In this document: positions 44,406 through 55,072 of the stretch, in pieces
How the letters are laid out: each line of letters begins with the position of its first letter
How positions within the stretch are numbered: position 1 is the first letter of the stretch
DNA from: Adiantum capillus-veneris
Lineage: Eukaryota > Streptophyta > Polypodiopsida > Polypodiales > Pteridaceae
Direction of reading: 5' to 3'
NCBI GenBank assembly: GCA_014529385.2
Contig: CM043951.1
Span: forward strand, 109,966,469 to 110,028,468
Length of the DNA: 62,000 nt
Made by a program: the position numbers and the translations under genes
Notes under the pieces: model-generated
Databases searched by the model: none
Seen by the model: the letters and a program-made list of their open reading frames with translations, nothing else
What the model was told of the DNA's origin: nothing

Positions 44406-45767
44406 GGTAAGAATTTCCACTACATGAAGCCTATCTATTGTGCTAGCAAGGTGAAGCTAGAGGTGGAAAGAGGCTATACTGAGGTGGAGCTCATTATGGT
44501 GAGTGTGATTTATGCATGTAGAAGCTTTAGGCACTACCTTCTCACTAAACCATTCACATTCCTCACTAGCTACATTCTTATACCTCAATTGGTGAATAGC
44601 CCTACTTTGTCAACGAGGCTCATGAAGTGGATTGTGGAGCTACATGAATTCCAATATTATTTTCTTGTTGAGGAGAGTACAAGGACTACATTGGCTGATT
44701 TGCTTACCTATAAGGAAAGCCCTCTTCTTCTTAAGGAGGATGTAGTGAAGAAGCAACACATGGAAGCTCCTGACATAGACAATGCCTATCTATTGTTTTT
44801 TGATGGCTCTTATAGGAAAGAGCATGGTGAAGCTTCAGAAGGTGTGGTAGTTTATGATCCTCAAGGTGCTTTGGTAACTAAAAGGAGTTTGAAGCTTACA
44901 GCACAAAGCAACAATGAAGCTGAGTATGCTACTTTGGAGAAAGGTCTCAACCTTTGCCTTGAGCTTGGCATCCGTCGTGTGAGGGTAAGAGGTGATGCTC
45001 TTTTGGTGGTTAAGCAAGTACTTGGGGTGTGGCAAAGTAAGAATCCAAGGCTGAAAAATATGTGTTTTCAAGTGAAGAATCTGCTCAAGCATTTTGAAGC
45101 TTGGAGTTTAAGGCATGTGGACAGGTCTCAAAATGAAGAAGCACATGGTGCAGCGCAAGCTTCAATTGGGCAATTGTATGTGATAAGGGCTGATTCTCCT
45201 CTTTATTTGGGAAGGGAAGCTTTAGAGAGAGAGGAAGAGTTTCTACAAACAGATATGCTTCCATCAGAGTTGGAGAAGCCAAAAAAGTACGCCTTCCTAC
45301 GTCGTGCCAAAAGGTATGTGCTACTTGGTGATGCCTTGTATATTAAGGGGGCTGATCTTTTCATGAGAAAAGTACCTTGGAAAGAGGAGATTTACAAAGT
45401 TTTAGAGGAGAATCATGAGGGTTCTTGTGGTGGTCACTTTGCTTCCAAGATCACTTTGCATAAAGTCTTGCAGGAGGGTTATGTGTGTCCAAGTGTTCAA
45501 CATGATGTTCATCATTGGTGCAATTCTTGTAAAGAGTGTCAAAGTATGGCAAATAGGGTTCTCAAATCAGAAATTAGAGGCACCATTGTGGCTTATGATG
45601 TGTTTGAGAAGTGGGGTATTGATTCAATAGGTCCTCTACCTATGACAGCTAGAGGCAAATGTTACATACTTACTGTTGTTGACTATCTATCCAGGTGGGC
45701 CGAAGCCAAAGCTGTTAAGCACATCACGAGTAAAGATGTTCCCTTATTTATATATGAAGATATTTGA
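44406..45767 (+). pseudogene. pol: Element D RNase H domains and integrase N-terminal half
   Basis: The second RNase H has LFFDGSY, NNEAEY and RGDALL, but the last catalytic position is His (EEAHGAA for EADAL). Integrase: H2C2 (HEGSCGGHF, CNSCKEC), first Asp in WGIDSIGP, VVDYLSRWAEA. Ends at TGA 45765, where B and A have Cys (CCRFGTPLE). Confidence 0.85.
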
Positions 45768-46470
45768 TGCAAATTTGGCATGCCATTGGAGTTAATTTCT
45801 GACAAGGGTCTAGGTTTCAGGGGAGAGTTGGTGGATTATCTATGTGAGAAGCTTCATGTGCATCGCAGGTTTACTACTCCATATTATCCCCAATGCAATG
45901 GCATGAATGAAAGGTTTAATGGAGAGCTTATAAGGATGCTTACAAAGATGACAAGAAAAAATGTGAAGACTTGGGATATGGGCTTATAGGACTGCCATCA
46001 AATCAGGTACTGGTTTCTCTCCCTTCCATCTAGTTTTCGACAAAGAGGCTTTACTTCCTATTGAGGTGGAGATACCAGCTTTGAAAATGATGATAAAGCT
46101 TGAAGAAGGGCCCAATGATGCATTCAAGGATAGGCTTGTATATTTTCAATGTGTATAGTTGGATAGGTTGTTGGCTTTTGAGTAGGTCTTGAAGAAGAAT
46201 CAAGCAAAGGCAAATGAGAAGGTAAAGGACAAGGACATCAAGAAGGGTGATATGGTGCTTCGTTACAATAGTAATCTTGATAGAACTTTTCAAAAGAAAT
46301 TTCAAATCAAGTAGCAAGGTCCTTTCTTGGTTTTAAACAGAATTCCAAATGACACATATCAGCTTACTGACTTCAATGGTACCCCACAAAAAGCACGTGT
46401 GAATGGCTACAGGTTGAAGAAGTATATTGCAAGGTTGATGACTGTGATTGAGGATGAGGCTTATTTTTAA
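45768..46470 (+). pseudogene. pol: Element D integrase C-terminal half
   Basis: LELISDKGLGF (second Asp), YYPQCNGMNERFNG (catalytic Glu), then a frameshift near 45985. Homology goes on in another frame: FHLVFDKEALLPIEVEIPAL, GDMVLRYNSNLDR, VNGYRLKKYI, with further stops. Confidence 0.75.
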
Positions 46471-46567
46471 GAATTTACTGATCGTGTGGCTAAGGATGAA
46501 GATCAAGTGAAGACTCTCTCATGTGGTTTACAGGATCTCTTTTGTGCTGCTGATCATGAATGATCTA

Positions 46568-46590
46568 GCAGGCTGGGGTGTGGAAAACTA
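46568..46590 (+). other. Polypurine tract of element D
   Basis: Purine-rich GGCTGGGGTGTGGAAAACTA directly before the LTR start TGTTGGG. Confidence 0.6.
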
Positions 46591-47465
46591 TGTTGGGCGC
46601 ATTTTTGACACCCCATTTTTTGTAAATTGGTATATACGGACATGAAACCCGATGTCAAAAGGGCATGTGCGCTTTATTTTTGTGGGTTTTTATCTTGCTT
46701 TAGCAAGCACATGTACATTGCACACTGCAAGTCGCTGGTCTAGAGACAGCTGTCGGGCTACTATAAGTGCCCGTGAGTGAGTTTTTTGCAGTGAGCCTTC
46801 TATATAACTTAAACTCATGTACAAACTTAAAAAAAAATCATCCAAACATCAGAAATTTTCAGGTTTTAGCTCGTTGTGTCTCCTTGGTGCTCTTGGATGC
46901 AGTTTTTTACCCCGACTAGCCTTCTCTATGTGTAGTCGTGTTGGGACAGCTTTCTGTTCGCGTCAATTTTGCTCATGGAGGCATATGGAATCAATTTTGG
47001 TCATCCTCAGCTTTCTCGCCAGTCATTTTTTAATCTTTTTTTCAAGCTTTAAAGTGCCCCAATTGGAGTTGTTCTCTTCAGGTTACGACTAGTTCTCTGC
47101 AGGGTTATGGCTATGGCAGCCTAGTGGCAAATTGTGTGTAGACAGATTCGGAGGGCATGTATCTATGAATTGTGGAATTGATGTTGAAGTTATGGGTTTG
47201 TGATGTTTGATTGTTAAAGAAGAGGATCTTTTCTTCATCTGCATTGGTCAGCATGTGTTGTAAATCCGTGCTTTGACAGAGTTTTGCTCCTATGTGACAT
47301 AGTCTCTTGGGTGGGCGACGGCTAGTAAATTCCCAAGGGTCTACTCCTATTGGACTTGTTGTGTTTCAAAAGGATTTTGCAAAGATTTTGGTGTCTTGTA
47401 GTTATCTTTCAACGCTCTTGGGTGACATCACTATAGAGGTGTTTCAATTTTCTTATTTCCCAACA
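46591..47465 (+). repeat. 3' LTR of element D
   Basis: 875 bp matching 40408-41279 with scattered substitutions. Ends CCCAACA at 47465, directly before resumed element C sequence. Confidence 0.92.
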
Positions 47466-47745
47466 CCGTGTACTTTTAAAACTTCCATTGGCACGACTCC
47501 CTTTAACCTGGTCTTTGGTACTAATGCGATACTACCATTGCAAGAAATATCTTCTTCCGCTGACACCAGACGAACTCGCAACACTCCATGCAGCAGCTCA
47601 ATGCAGATATCAAGCAGAGGACATTCGGGAACAAGCACAGCAAGAGACCAAACTTAGAATATTGAAACGGAGGGAACAATGAAACTTCCAGAGGAAAGAA
47701 CAACAGGTAGTAGCTAATCAGCATGCTTCGATAGCATCCATACAA
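47466..47745 (+). pseudogene. pol: Element C integrase C-terminus (after D), with deletion
   Basis: Resumes with CTFKTSIGTTPFNLVFGTNAILP, matching F just after ALWAYR. It then jumps to KKYLLPLTPDEL, which in F lies about 130 residues further on: an internal deletion. After a TGA (47682), a Gln/Arg-rich linker leads into the protease-like domain. Confidence 0.7.
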
Positions 47746-48081
47746 ATGCTGACTACATGGTTAGGAGGAATGGGTATTCAGTTACAACTTGCCAATGACA
47801 CCACCGAAAGAGCATTAGTGGATACAAGGGGCAGAGCTAATGTGGTTAACTACTCCACTTTCAAAAAAATCACACAGGAACCTCTAATGCCAAACACTAT
47901 GGGGTTCAAGGTCGCCAACAGAGGTATTATGGACAATCTAGGCCACATAAATTTTCCAATCAACATTGATGGAACAATGTATCCACATCAATTTCATGTG
48001 GTCAAAGATCATCAGATCAACAAAGCAGTTATTCTAGGCATGCCGTGGATGCTCACTTATCAGGCAGCACCAAACTGGTAG
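47746..48081 (+). pseudogene. Element C retropepsin-like domain downstream of integrase
   Basis: ATG 47746, 111 codons. ERALVDTRGRANVV corresponds to the YALLDTGAKMSVI active-site block of F, with Gly to Arg after D-T. The distal block VILGMPWML fits the protease family. Downstream position matches F, so the order is a lineage property. The active-site change predicts loss of activity. Confidence 0.6.
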
Positions 48082-48765
48082 GACAACACTTTACGCATCG
48101 AACATGAGGGCCAATCTTTAGCCACACCATTCGTACAAACGGACTATGAATGGGAACCTCTACCTTCGCCATATGTGACAACTCAACAATCATCCATCAC
48201 CAAGGTTACGAAAATATGGGTCAAGAAATCAATCATGGAAACCAAGCCCAGGTAATTGTGGATACCTAAATGCCAAATCAATACCCGTAAACCTACATTT
48301 CCTACAAAAAATTTAAACCATCACGAATTGCCCACCACTATTGTCAAACGGCCTAAACCGATGGACACTCTCATCAACATCCAACCACACTCAAATGGGT
48401 GTGGCAACCGAAACAACATCGCCTTCACGATGCCTCTTCTAGTGGATCCACCCCTAGGGAACTTCGATGGCAACCCAACAAATGCCAACAACCAACACCA
48501 TCGGCAACATCAAAACTTTTGCAGTTCACAGTCAAACACAGATCACGCCTTCTACAATTACTGTTGTTTGGGCCACACAACTTCCAAGGAACCTCGCCAC
48601 CAGCAGCCACTGAACATATTGTTCAGCACCTATCTCTTGCACAACATTTTTTTTTCCAATGCATATCCTCCATGATCATCATAGAGCCACACTATACGGC
48701 TATGCATAGACACGTGCTTTATTCCCATGCACTCTGACACATGCTCGTCGCGGATGACTCACTTT
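48082..48765 (+). pseudogene. Element C C-terminal tail with repeated Trp motifs
   Basis: In broken frames: KIWVKKSIMETK, LWIPKCQINT and KWVWQPKQHR. They resemble the repeated VWVRRTEL and VWIRRDRLIP motifs after the protease of F. No known family. It ends at the polypurine tract. Confidence 0.4.
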
Positions 48766-48780
48766 AGGAAGGGGGGAAAA
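48766..48780 (+). other. Polypurine tract of element C
   Basis: AGGAAGGGGGGAAAA following the pol-coding remnant. The 3' LTR should start just after it but I cannot fix its end. Confidence 0.65.
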
Positions 48781-49690
48781 GCGGTTGGAGTACCACTTGT
48801 ATATACCATTACTATCATCCTATTTCTTTTCTTTTATTTTCGTTTCGTTTCCTTTCTTTCCCGTTTCCTTAAAAAACACAAGTTTTCGGAGCCTGACAGA
48901 CTCTTAGTTGGCATAATCATGAGCCATACCGTCACGATCTAATACCAAAATAAGAGTATGTATATAAGGGAGGTGACACTAATTGTGGCTAATTTTGGCC
49001 GACTAATAATCATTCTAAATAATTTTCTTTTACAAAAACGCAAAAAATGATAAGTAATTAACAAAAAATTGATAAGTCGAGCTATGAAAGTCAGAATTGA
49101 CTTTTGAAAGCAAACACCGAAACTTCAAAGCAAGGGCTACAACCATGGAAAATATGAAAAAATTCAACACAAAATGAATTTTGGACCGGCTTCTGAAGGA
49201 TCAAAATTGTAGATTGGACGCCATATATAAACCGAGTGTCAAAATGACAAACGGTTCAAACCGCAGGTGATGTGCCCAAGAAGATATGAGCAATGAAGGT
49301 AAGTATAAATGGGGAACTCTGGGGAGACTTGGATCATATAGTCCAAAAAGGGCAACAGAAGCTCATTTGCATTCAGAGACAGAGGGAGAGAGCCACAGGA
49401 GCATAGGGTTTTAAGAATTTCTTCTGCCTACTGCGACCACCTTGGTGGATCTCACTACACCAGATTTGACAGGTATGATCATTAACCTTGCAAGAGCATG
49501 TGTGTGTGACCCATACTGTATCAACATTTCCAAAACAACAAATCAAAGCAGTACAAGGTCACAAAATTAGTAAACTCACGGGGCCAATGTGGGAGTCCAA
49601 AACCCATCAAAAACAAGAAAAACTTCATCAGTAGACCCCAACTACTTGGCATAATCAACCAAGCTAAGAACAGTAGGAAAAGGTGTTGGG
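48781..49690 (+). other. LTR-like promoter region, boundaries unclear
   Basis: Follows the C polypurine tract. Two TATA-like boxes, TATATAAGG (48961-48969) and TATAAATGG (49304-49312), precede a purine-rich stretch. Probably C 3' LTR and/or the 5' end of element E. No PBS found. Confidence 0.35.
49304..49312 (+). promoter_or_regulatory. TATA-like box upstream of element E leader
   Basis: TATAAATGG about 1.7 kb before the ORF1 ATG and 0.4 kb before the first palindrome. Inferred from sequence only. Confidence 0.35.
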
Positions 49691-50813
49691 ACATGGATCG
49701 CGATCCATGTTCCCAGAACCCTAAAATCAAGGAAACTTCTACAGGAGCAACTATAGAGGCCCAGGAACAAAACCCCATGACTGGTTTTGCAAAAAGCTTC
49801 CCAACATGGATCGTGATCCATGTACCTTTTTGCTAAAATCAGGATCAAAGAGGTTCACTAGGTGGACAATGTACCAATAGCCCTGCGGTTGCAAAATGAT
49901 CACAAACAATGCTCTAAAGATCATCAGATCCACCTGGATTGCTACAGTTAGTTTGTAAATGGTCTTTTGGTCAAAAGTACTGCTAAAGTAATTTGAAAAA
50001 CTTCAAACTTTCCTCGAAGTCTATCAACAAGCAATTGTAACCTAAGAATGGTGATGGGATCAAAACCAAGCAAAAATTATACTTGCAAAATGGTGAAACT
50101 TGCAAGATTCAGTTTGCCTTCCCAAAAGAATTCAAAGTCTGGGGAAACTTGCCAGGAAACCAAGAAAAGCTATGAACTACAGACCTCAACCATCAGAAAT
50201 CAATGCAAGGAGAGATTTCAAGCAAAACATGACTCCAAAAGTGGTGGCCAAAAACAGATTTGGTCAAAACGGAAAAAATATGGCCATAAACTAAGAAATG
50301 GGGCAAACTATGAAAAAACATGTCCAAAGTTGAAAAAATTTCACCAATGTACTAGAAAAACCTATAGGAACCAATGTGCACAAGAACTGTGTTCAAATGC
50401 TTCCCTACATGGATCGCGATCCATGTACCTTTTTGGCCAAATTAAGTAAAACCCATGCCATTTGATTCAGTATGATCAAGAAAGCCATGCCATGAAGTGT
50501 CAAGACATTTGAATCCCAAAAACCCACTTCCAAAAGCCAAAATCTGTGAGTCTGTACATGATTTCCAAAATTTAGCCCAACTGTCAAACCATTGATCCAA
50601 ATCCCAAACTTTTTGGACCAAGTCATAATCAAGATGAACCCTACCAGATGGTATCAGCAGTTTTCCAAAATATTGCCCAACATGGATCAGGATCCATGTA
50701 CCTTCAGCTCTAAATCTAGAGAAAATTGCTCGGTAGCATCCCCTTATGCCTAGGGACAACTTCCCAAAGTTAGAATTTTAAAAAGCTTTCCAACATGGAT
50801 CGTGATCCTTGTT
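49691..50813. repeat. Five palindrome family i copies in element E leader
   Basis: Copies at 49691-49710, 49804-49823, 50407-50426, 50680-50699 and 50794-50813. Two are perfect (ACATGGATCGCGATCCATGT). Three differ, all at the central CG (to TG or AG), and one also in the right arm. Flanks repeat too: CCCA before, ACCTTTTTGGCC after. They lie upstream of ORF 51009. Confidence 0.85.
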
Positions 50814-51008
50814 CCTTTTTGCCAAAATCTATCTGTTTCATTACAGTTTTGTGCCTATAGTAATCCTAGGTGCACTGGTGAAATTTGGTCAAATTTGGAG
50901 TAGTTTTGACAGAGTTAAGCTCACTTTTTATTTTATGGTCGAGTTTATACTTTCCGACAATTTTGATCAATGGCTAAAATCTGATTTCACTTGCAACATG
51001 GCGAAAGG

Positions 51009-52031
51009 ATGCCTCGAAGGAAAGCACAGAAGGAGTGGCATGTGGCACCCTATGAGATAACCGATATCTCATCAAATGAGAAAGCTCACCTCACAGAACA
51101 AGTACTTGAAGCAATTCCGGAAAACATTTTCATTGAAAGGTTCCAAGCCACAGATGGAGAAATTGTAAAGGCCACCATCTTTCCCAAGGAAATGTGGACT
51201 TTGCACCAGAATCCAAAAGTGCAAGCAGGGATCAGGTGTTTACAGCTCGACAATTTCTTAAGACTACCTCCTTCAGGAACGAATTTTAGATGGACTCATG
51301 AGCTCATAAGCACAGTTCAATACAATGGGGAAGCAACTCTGATAGACAAGGACGGGGCAGTCGTTAAGGTAAAAATTACAGCTGAAATCATAAATGAAGC
51401 CCTCCATCTGCCGTAAGGGACGCACAACCTCTTGCAGAAAACAAAGGCAATCGACAATGATAAGGCATTTTTGAAGCAACGTGGTCACAAGCTGACATAT
51501 CAGGACCTGATCTACTCACAAACGGAACTGCCATTGCGTCTTATACCCCAGCATTTCAAGGTACAGAAGCCACCCAGATATACGGAACCTTTGTTGCTTA
51601 TGGCAGTGGTGATGGCGATGGGTTTGGCTGAAGGCAGGGTGGTCAGTTGCGACTTTGGCAACTACCTTCTTGACACAATGGTGGAAGAAAATCTAAAGGG
51701 CGGTCAAAGAAGTAAAGCTTACATGAACAGAGGACCCATCCTCACACAAATAGCCTATCAAGCATTGGGCATGATTGATGATCTACCATCTGCCCAAGCA
51801 CAGATAGACCTAATCCACAAGTCCAAAAGAGTTGTGAGACCAGTGGCAGGACCTTCTACAAGACCGAATCCTGGAGTCAAACAAACGAGGCAAAGTGCAC
51901 CTTTAAGGGATTCGGACAATGAGAAAATAGAGTCGGACACTCGGTGTAGCCAGGAGGAGGGATCCAACCCACGAGATACTCCTTCTGAGTACGAGTCTTC
52001 GGAAGAAGATAAGAGTACCCCTGTTTTTTAG
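51009..52031 (+). pseudogene. Element E ORF1: putative plant transposon protein, one stop
   Basis: ATG 51009 (MPRRKAQKEW), frame open to TAA 51414-51416, then on to 52031 in the same frame. Pattern resembles the putative plant transposon protein / Athila ORF1 type: a mixed alpha/beta first part ending V-K-V-K-I-T-AEIINEALHLP, then SCDFGNYLLDTMVEEN and YMNRGPILTQIAYQALG, then a charged Ser/Glu-rich tail. Assignment is by pattern only. It may be the gag-position ORF of the C/F lineage, because its leader shares the palindromes of element C. Confidence 0.45.
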
Positions 52032-52937
52032 GGCAAAACTACTCCCCTATTCATACTCACAAGCACGACACAGACAACATACTTATCATCCAATGACACG
52101 ACTAACCCGTAGGTGCACGTAGACAATCTCGTTATCTTGTCAGGCTGAGACCAATCTACACATACGCACTTTTATGATGCATCAATCACTAACGCTCGTA
52201 GATTGCAACCCACTCTATCCCTTAACGCTCACAACACAGTTCACACGTCCGATGAACTCGGAATCGCATCAAACTTACTAGGCACCATCCTCTCACTAGG
52301 ACATATTTACCTATAAGTCTAAAATTTGAACCCTAGCTATCTTGAATGCTGTCGCGATAGACCAACAGGTCATAATCCAAAAGTGGGCGAAACTTAAGTT
52401 CATGAGTATATATGTGTTGCTAATATCTTCCTCATTCCATGAAGCACTTGATTATTGAAAATAGACACCGTTTGTGCTACTTACAAGCAAAACAAGCTCG
52501 AGGCAGAATCGATCGCGATCAACTCGAAACGGCGAATGTGTGGGGTGGGCGCGTAGCTCTCGGAGAGACTACTGCGATGGTGTGGTCGCGTCATGAATCC
52601 GGTGAGGGAGAAACGCGTAGCAAAGAGGATAAGACACACTCACTCTCTCTCTCTCTCTCTCTCAGACTCCTACGACACAGGATTAATTCAAATGTTATTC
52701 AAAAAATGGTTCTAAGGTGACTTTTATACTTTAGTCACCTTAGCTCAAAAATGTACATGGGGTTCTCTTGCTCATGATTACAAAGTGGGAATAAATCTGA
52801 GTCTTCACTAACTGACTAATATTTACATAATCCAGACGAATGGATCAAAATGATAAGACGTCTTTGACATAAAAAATGGAATTGATATGCTTTACAAGAT
52901 GGGCTCATTACAACAGTTGGACCAATGGGCTCCAACA
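52032..52937. other. No gene; possible LTR of element G at right end
   Basis: A half-palindrome TGTCGCGATAGAC at about 52350 and GATCGCGATC at 52511-52520. (CT)n at about 52643-52663. The right end reads ...GGGCTCCAACA, which on the minus strand is an LTR start TGTTGGAGCCC after a polypurine tract. Confidence 0.4.
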
Positions 52938-52950
52938 CTCCCCCCCTCCT
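52938..52950 (-). other. Polypurine tract of element G
   Basis: Minus strand AGGAGGGGGGAG directly before TGTTGGAGCCC. Nearly the same tract stands at the end of element F (56690-56704). Confidence 0.5.
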
Positions 52951-53959
52951 AATTCATGTCTACCACGACATGATCATCTTTGTCTTCATTGTCATTGTCG
53001 TCGTTCTTTGTTGATTTGATGTAGAAACGCATCATAGCGCATAGACTCACTTGCCATTAATGGGCCAAAATTTTTTGACTTGTACATGAAGAAGCCCGTG
53101 TAAAATGCTTCTTCAAAGGTTTGGAGATGGTAGCTCGACAGAAACATCAGCCGTTTGAAATAGGCATACAATACTGGCTCTGTCGGTGGCCCACTTAGAT
53201 CGTATGACAACTTTGAAATGCTTCTTTCAGTATTCATATACTCTGATGTCCAGCTTTCTGAGAAGACTGTGAGATAGGCCAAAAATGTTTAAGCTATCTT
53301 ACGTAGCATCTTGCAGGAGAGGTAAGGAGAGCCTCCGAATTCTGCTGTGGCGCCCTACAGGGTTTTCACCATGTAAGAACCGGATATTCTCTCTCCCTCT
53401 GCTGGCCCTGGCATTACTGGATAATTCAGCCATGTCGGATTTCTGCTCTGTAGTGCTTTATGTTGGATGTAGGTGTATGTTTAGGGAGTTGGGCAAAATG
53501 TTCTATCTTTCCTCATCTTAGGCAGTGCGTTGACTAAGTGGATCAGGTTATTAGGATGATCCAATAGCCATTGACGCCTCCACTTTGGCTGGCTGTCCAC
53601 TATTCTGTTTTTTTGTTCCCTATCTTGTACTTCACCTTCAAATACTGACACTTGTTCTTCTTTTTCGAGCTTCCGTTGATGTGTTAGAGTCTCATACTTC
53701 AGCAGAGCATAGGGTAACATAGGTGCATTCTATTCCTACCGTAGCTCTGCTGCTGTTTTGCCCGCTCTCGAAAGCCCTTGTAGCAACTCCTTTTCGAGTT
53801 GCATAGCCTTGTACCATATCATTTCTGTTTGTTTTTCCATCTGCTCGGCCAGCCTCTGCTCTTCCAATTTTGTGACTGAATCTTCTTCTGTCTCTTGGTC
53901 TTTGAAGCCGGTTTGATCTAAGTGCGCGTGCGTGATTACGCAAAACCGCACTGAACCAA
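52951..53959 (-). pseudogene. Element G degenerate reading frame (possible gag)
   Basis: Minus-strand segments 53972-53736, 53720-53481 and 53282-52992 share one frame with stops between. Content: Glu/Lys/Gln-rich coiled-coil-like stretch (EEQRLAEQMEKQTEM, LEKELLQ), then KWRRQWLLDHPNN, then aromatic segments. I do not recognise the domain. Position between a primer site and a polypurine tract suggests gag of a non-autonomous LTR element. Confidence 0.4.
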
Positions 53960-53971
53960 GCTTTGATACCA
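53960..53971 (-). other. Primer-binding site of element G (initiator Met tRNA type)
   Basis: Minus strand TGGTATCAAAGC, one base from the classic TGGTATCAGAGC of plant Copia and many other LTR elements. Confidence 0.6.
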
Positions 53972-54329
53972 ATTAAAGTCGTGGAGCGGACTCTCACACA
54001 CACACACACACACACAAATACACAGAGAGCTTACACAGTACGTAGAGAATTCGTTTTGAAGGGTTATCTCCCAAAACCTTATTATCCACAAAAGTATAAG
54101 TGAGTATATACAAAGAGTTGGTGATAAGTGAGTTAGGTGGGCGGGCGTCCATATCCGTATAAGAGGCCACTTGGGCTTTAAAAAATAACACAAAGTGAGT
54201 ACAAACTTGCCGGCCGGATATAAATGGCCGAAGCTCGTAAAGAGCATTTAAATAATGAAATGTACATAATGGCATGTAAGGTCATTCCATAAGCCAAAGC
54301 TCAAAATCTGTCCATTTGCTCCTTTTTCT
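53972..54329 (-). other. Probable 5' LTR of element G
   Basis: Adjoins the primer site on the minus strand, with a (TG)n tract at about 53996-54018. No convincing match to the sequence left of 52937, so boundaries are unproven. Confidence 0.3.
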
Positions 54330-55072
54330 CAGTCTATCGCGATAGACTGGCATTTTTTTTATCTGGGTCCTTTTTTGCAATTGTGACTCCACCAATTGGT
54401 TTCCCATACCTTGCACATGATCTGACCCCATTTCTAGCTCAAATGAATGTCAAGTGACCCCCTTTTGGATCAACTCCCAATTTTCCAGATTCCCTTCAGA
54501 GAGATGTTGGTCTATCTCCTTCATTTTGTGTTGTTTTGGGCTCAAACTTAATGGGTGGTTATCTTGCATCATGTTGAAGACAACAACTAATTCAAATTTT
54601 TTATAAGATGGTCTAGTATCCCTCTGCTTGGTCTATCGTGATAGACTGGGACTTAGTGCCAGTTTGTCATTTTTTGGCTTTGTGACCATCTATCTGCCTT
54701 CTCCCAGTTGATGCAAGGCTTCTTGATCCCTCACATGTAAATTTTACATGCTTGCCCTTGAGATGTCTTGTTCTGACTCTGAGTTGTCTGCATGTCTTTC
54801 TCAGCTTGCCATGTGAGTCCCTCTTGGCACCAAATTTGGTGTACTACCTTCATTTGCTTCCCCAAGTCTAGCTTGTAAAAAATTGAAAAGTCTTTCCCCC
54901 CAAAAGTTATTGTAGCAAGTCTATCGCGATAGACTGAGCTTTCTGGCCAAAATAGGTTTTTCTGGCACTTTGACTTGATATTGTGGTTAACATTCCTTGT
55001 TAGCACCCCTCATGAAGCCAAAGTCAAAGTTTCCCTTGTCTAAGTGCAAGTTCAAGTCTATCGCGATAGACT
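54330..55072. repeat. Palindrome family ii, four copies
   Basis: 54330-54349 (CAGTCTATCGCGATAGACTG, perfect), 54631-54646 (central CG changed to TG), 54918-54935 and 55055-55072 (both perfect AGTCTATCGCGATAGACT). Following bases are often GGGCACTT or GAGCTTTCTGGCC, like the CTTTTTGGCC after family i. A fifth half-copy is at about 52350. Confidence 0.85.

Larger units (their letters stand above)
40408..47465 (+). mobile_element. Element D: Tat-like Ty3/Gypsy nested in element C
   Basis: LTRs 40408-41279 and 46591-47465, each with TGTTGGG...CCCAACA ends, flank a primer-binding site, gag, protease, RT, two RNase H domains, integrase and polypurine tract. Left flank ATCGT and right flank CCGT suggest a decayed target duplication. 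The host integrase reading resumes after 47465. Domain layout matches A and B, with no small leader ORFs. Confidence 0.92.
36778..48780 (+). mobile_element. Element C: Ty3/Gypsy of unusual domain order, split by element D
   Basis: Primer-binding site, palindrome-bearing leader, RT, RNase H, two H2C2 modules, integrase core, then (after D) integrase C-terminus and a retropepsin-like domain, then a polypurine tract at 48766-48780. It is the same lineage as element F but with many stops and deletions. There is no gag between leader and RT (less than 1 kb). Element D interrupts the integrase core at an ALWAYR motif. Confidence 0.75.

Noticed and set aside
48256-48737. Two overlapping His/Gln/Asn-rich ORFs as independent genes
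   Set aside because: They are frames of the decayed C-terminal tail of element C.
49691-50813. CRISPR-like array from regularly recurring palindromes
   Set aside because: Spacing is irregular (about 90-580 bp) and the context is eukaryotic retroelement DNA.
53692-54275. ORFs with CVCVCV runs on the minus strand
   Set aside because: Come from the (TG)n tract in a probable LTR.
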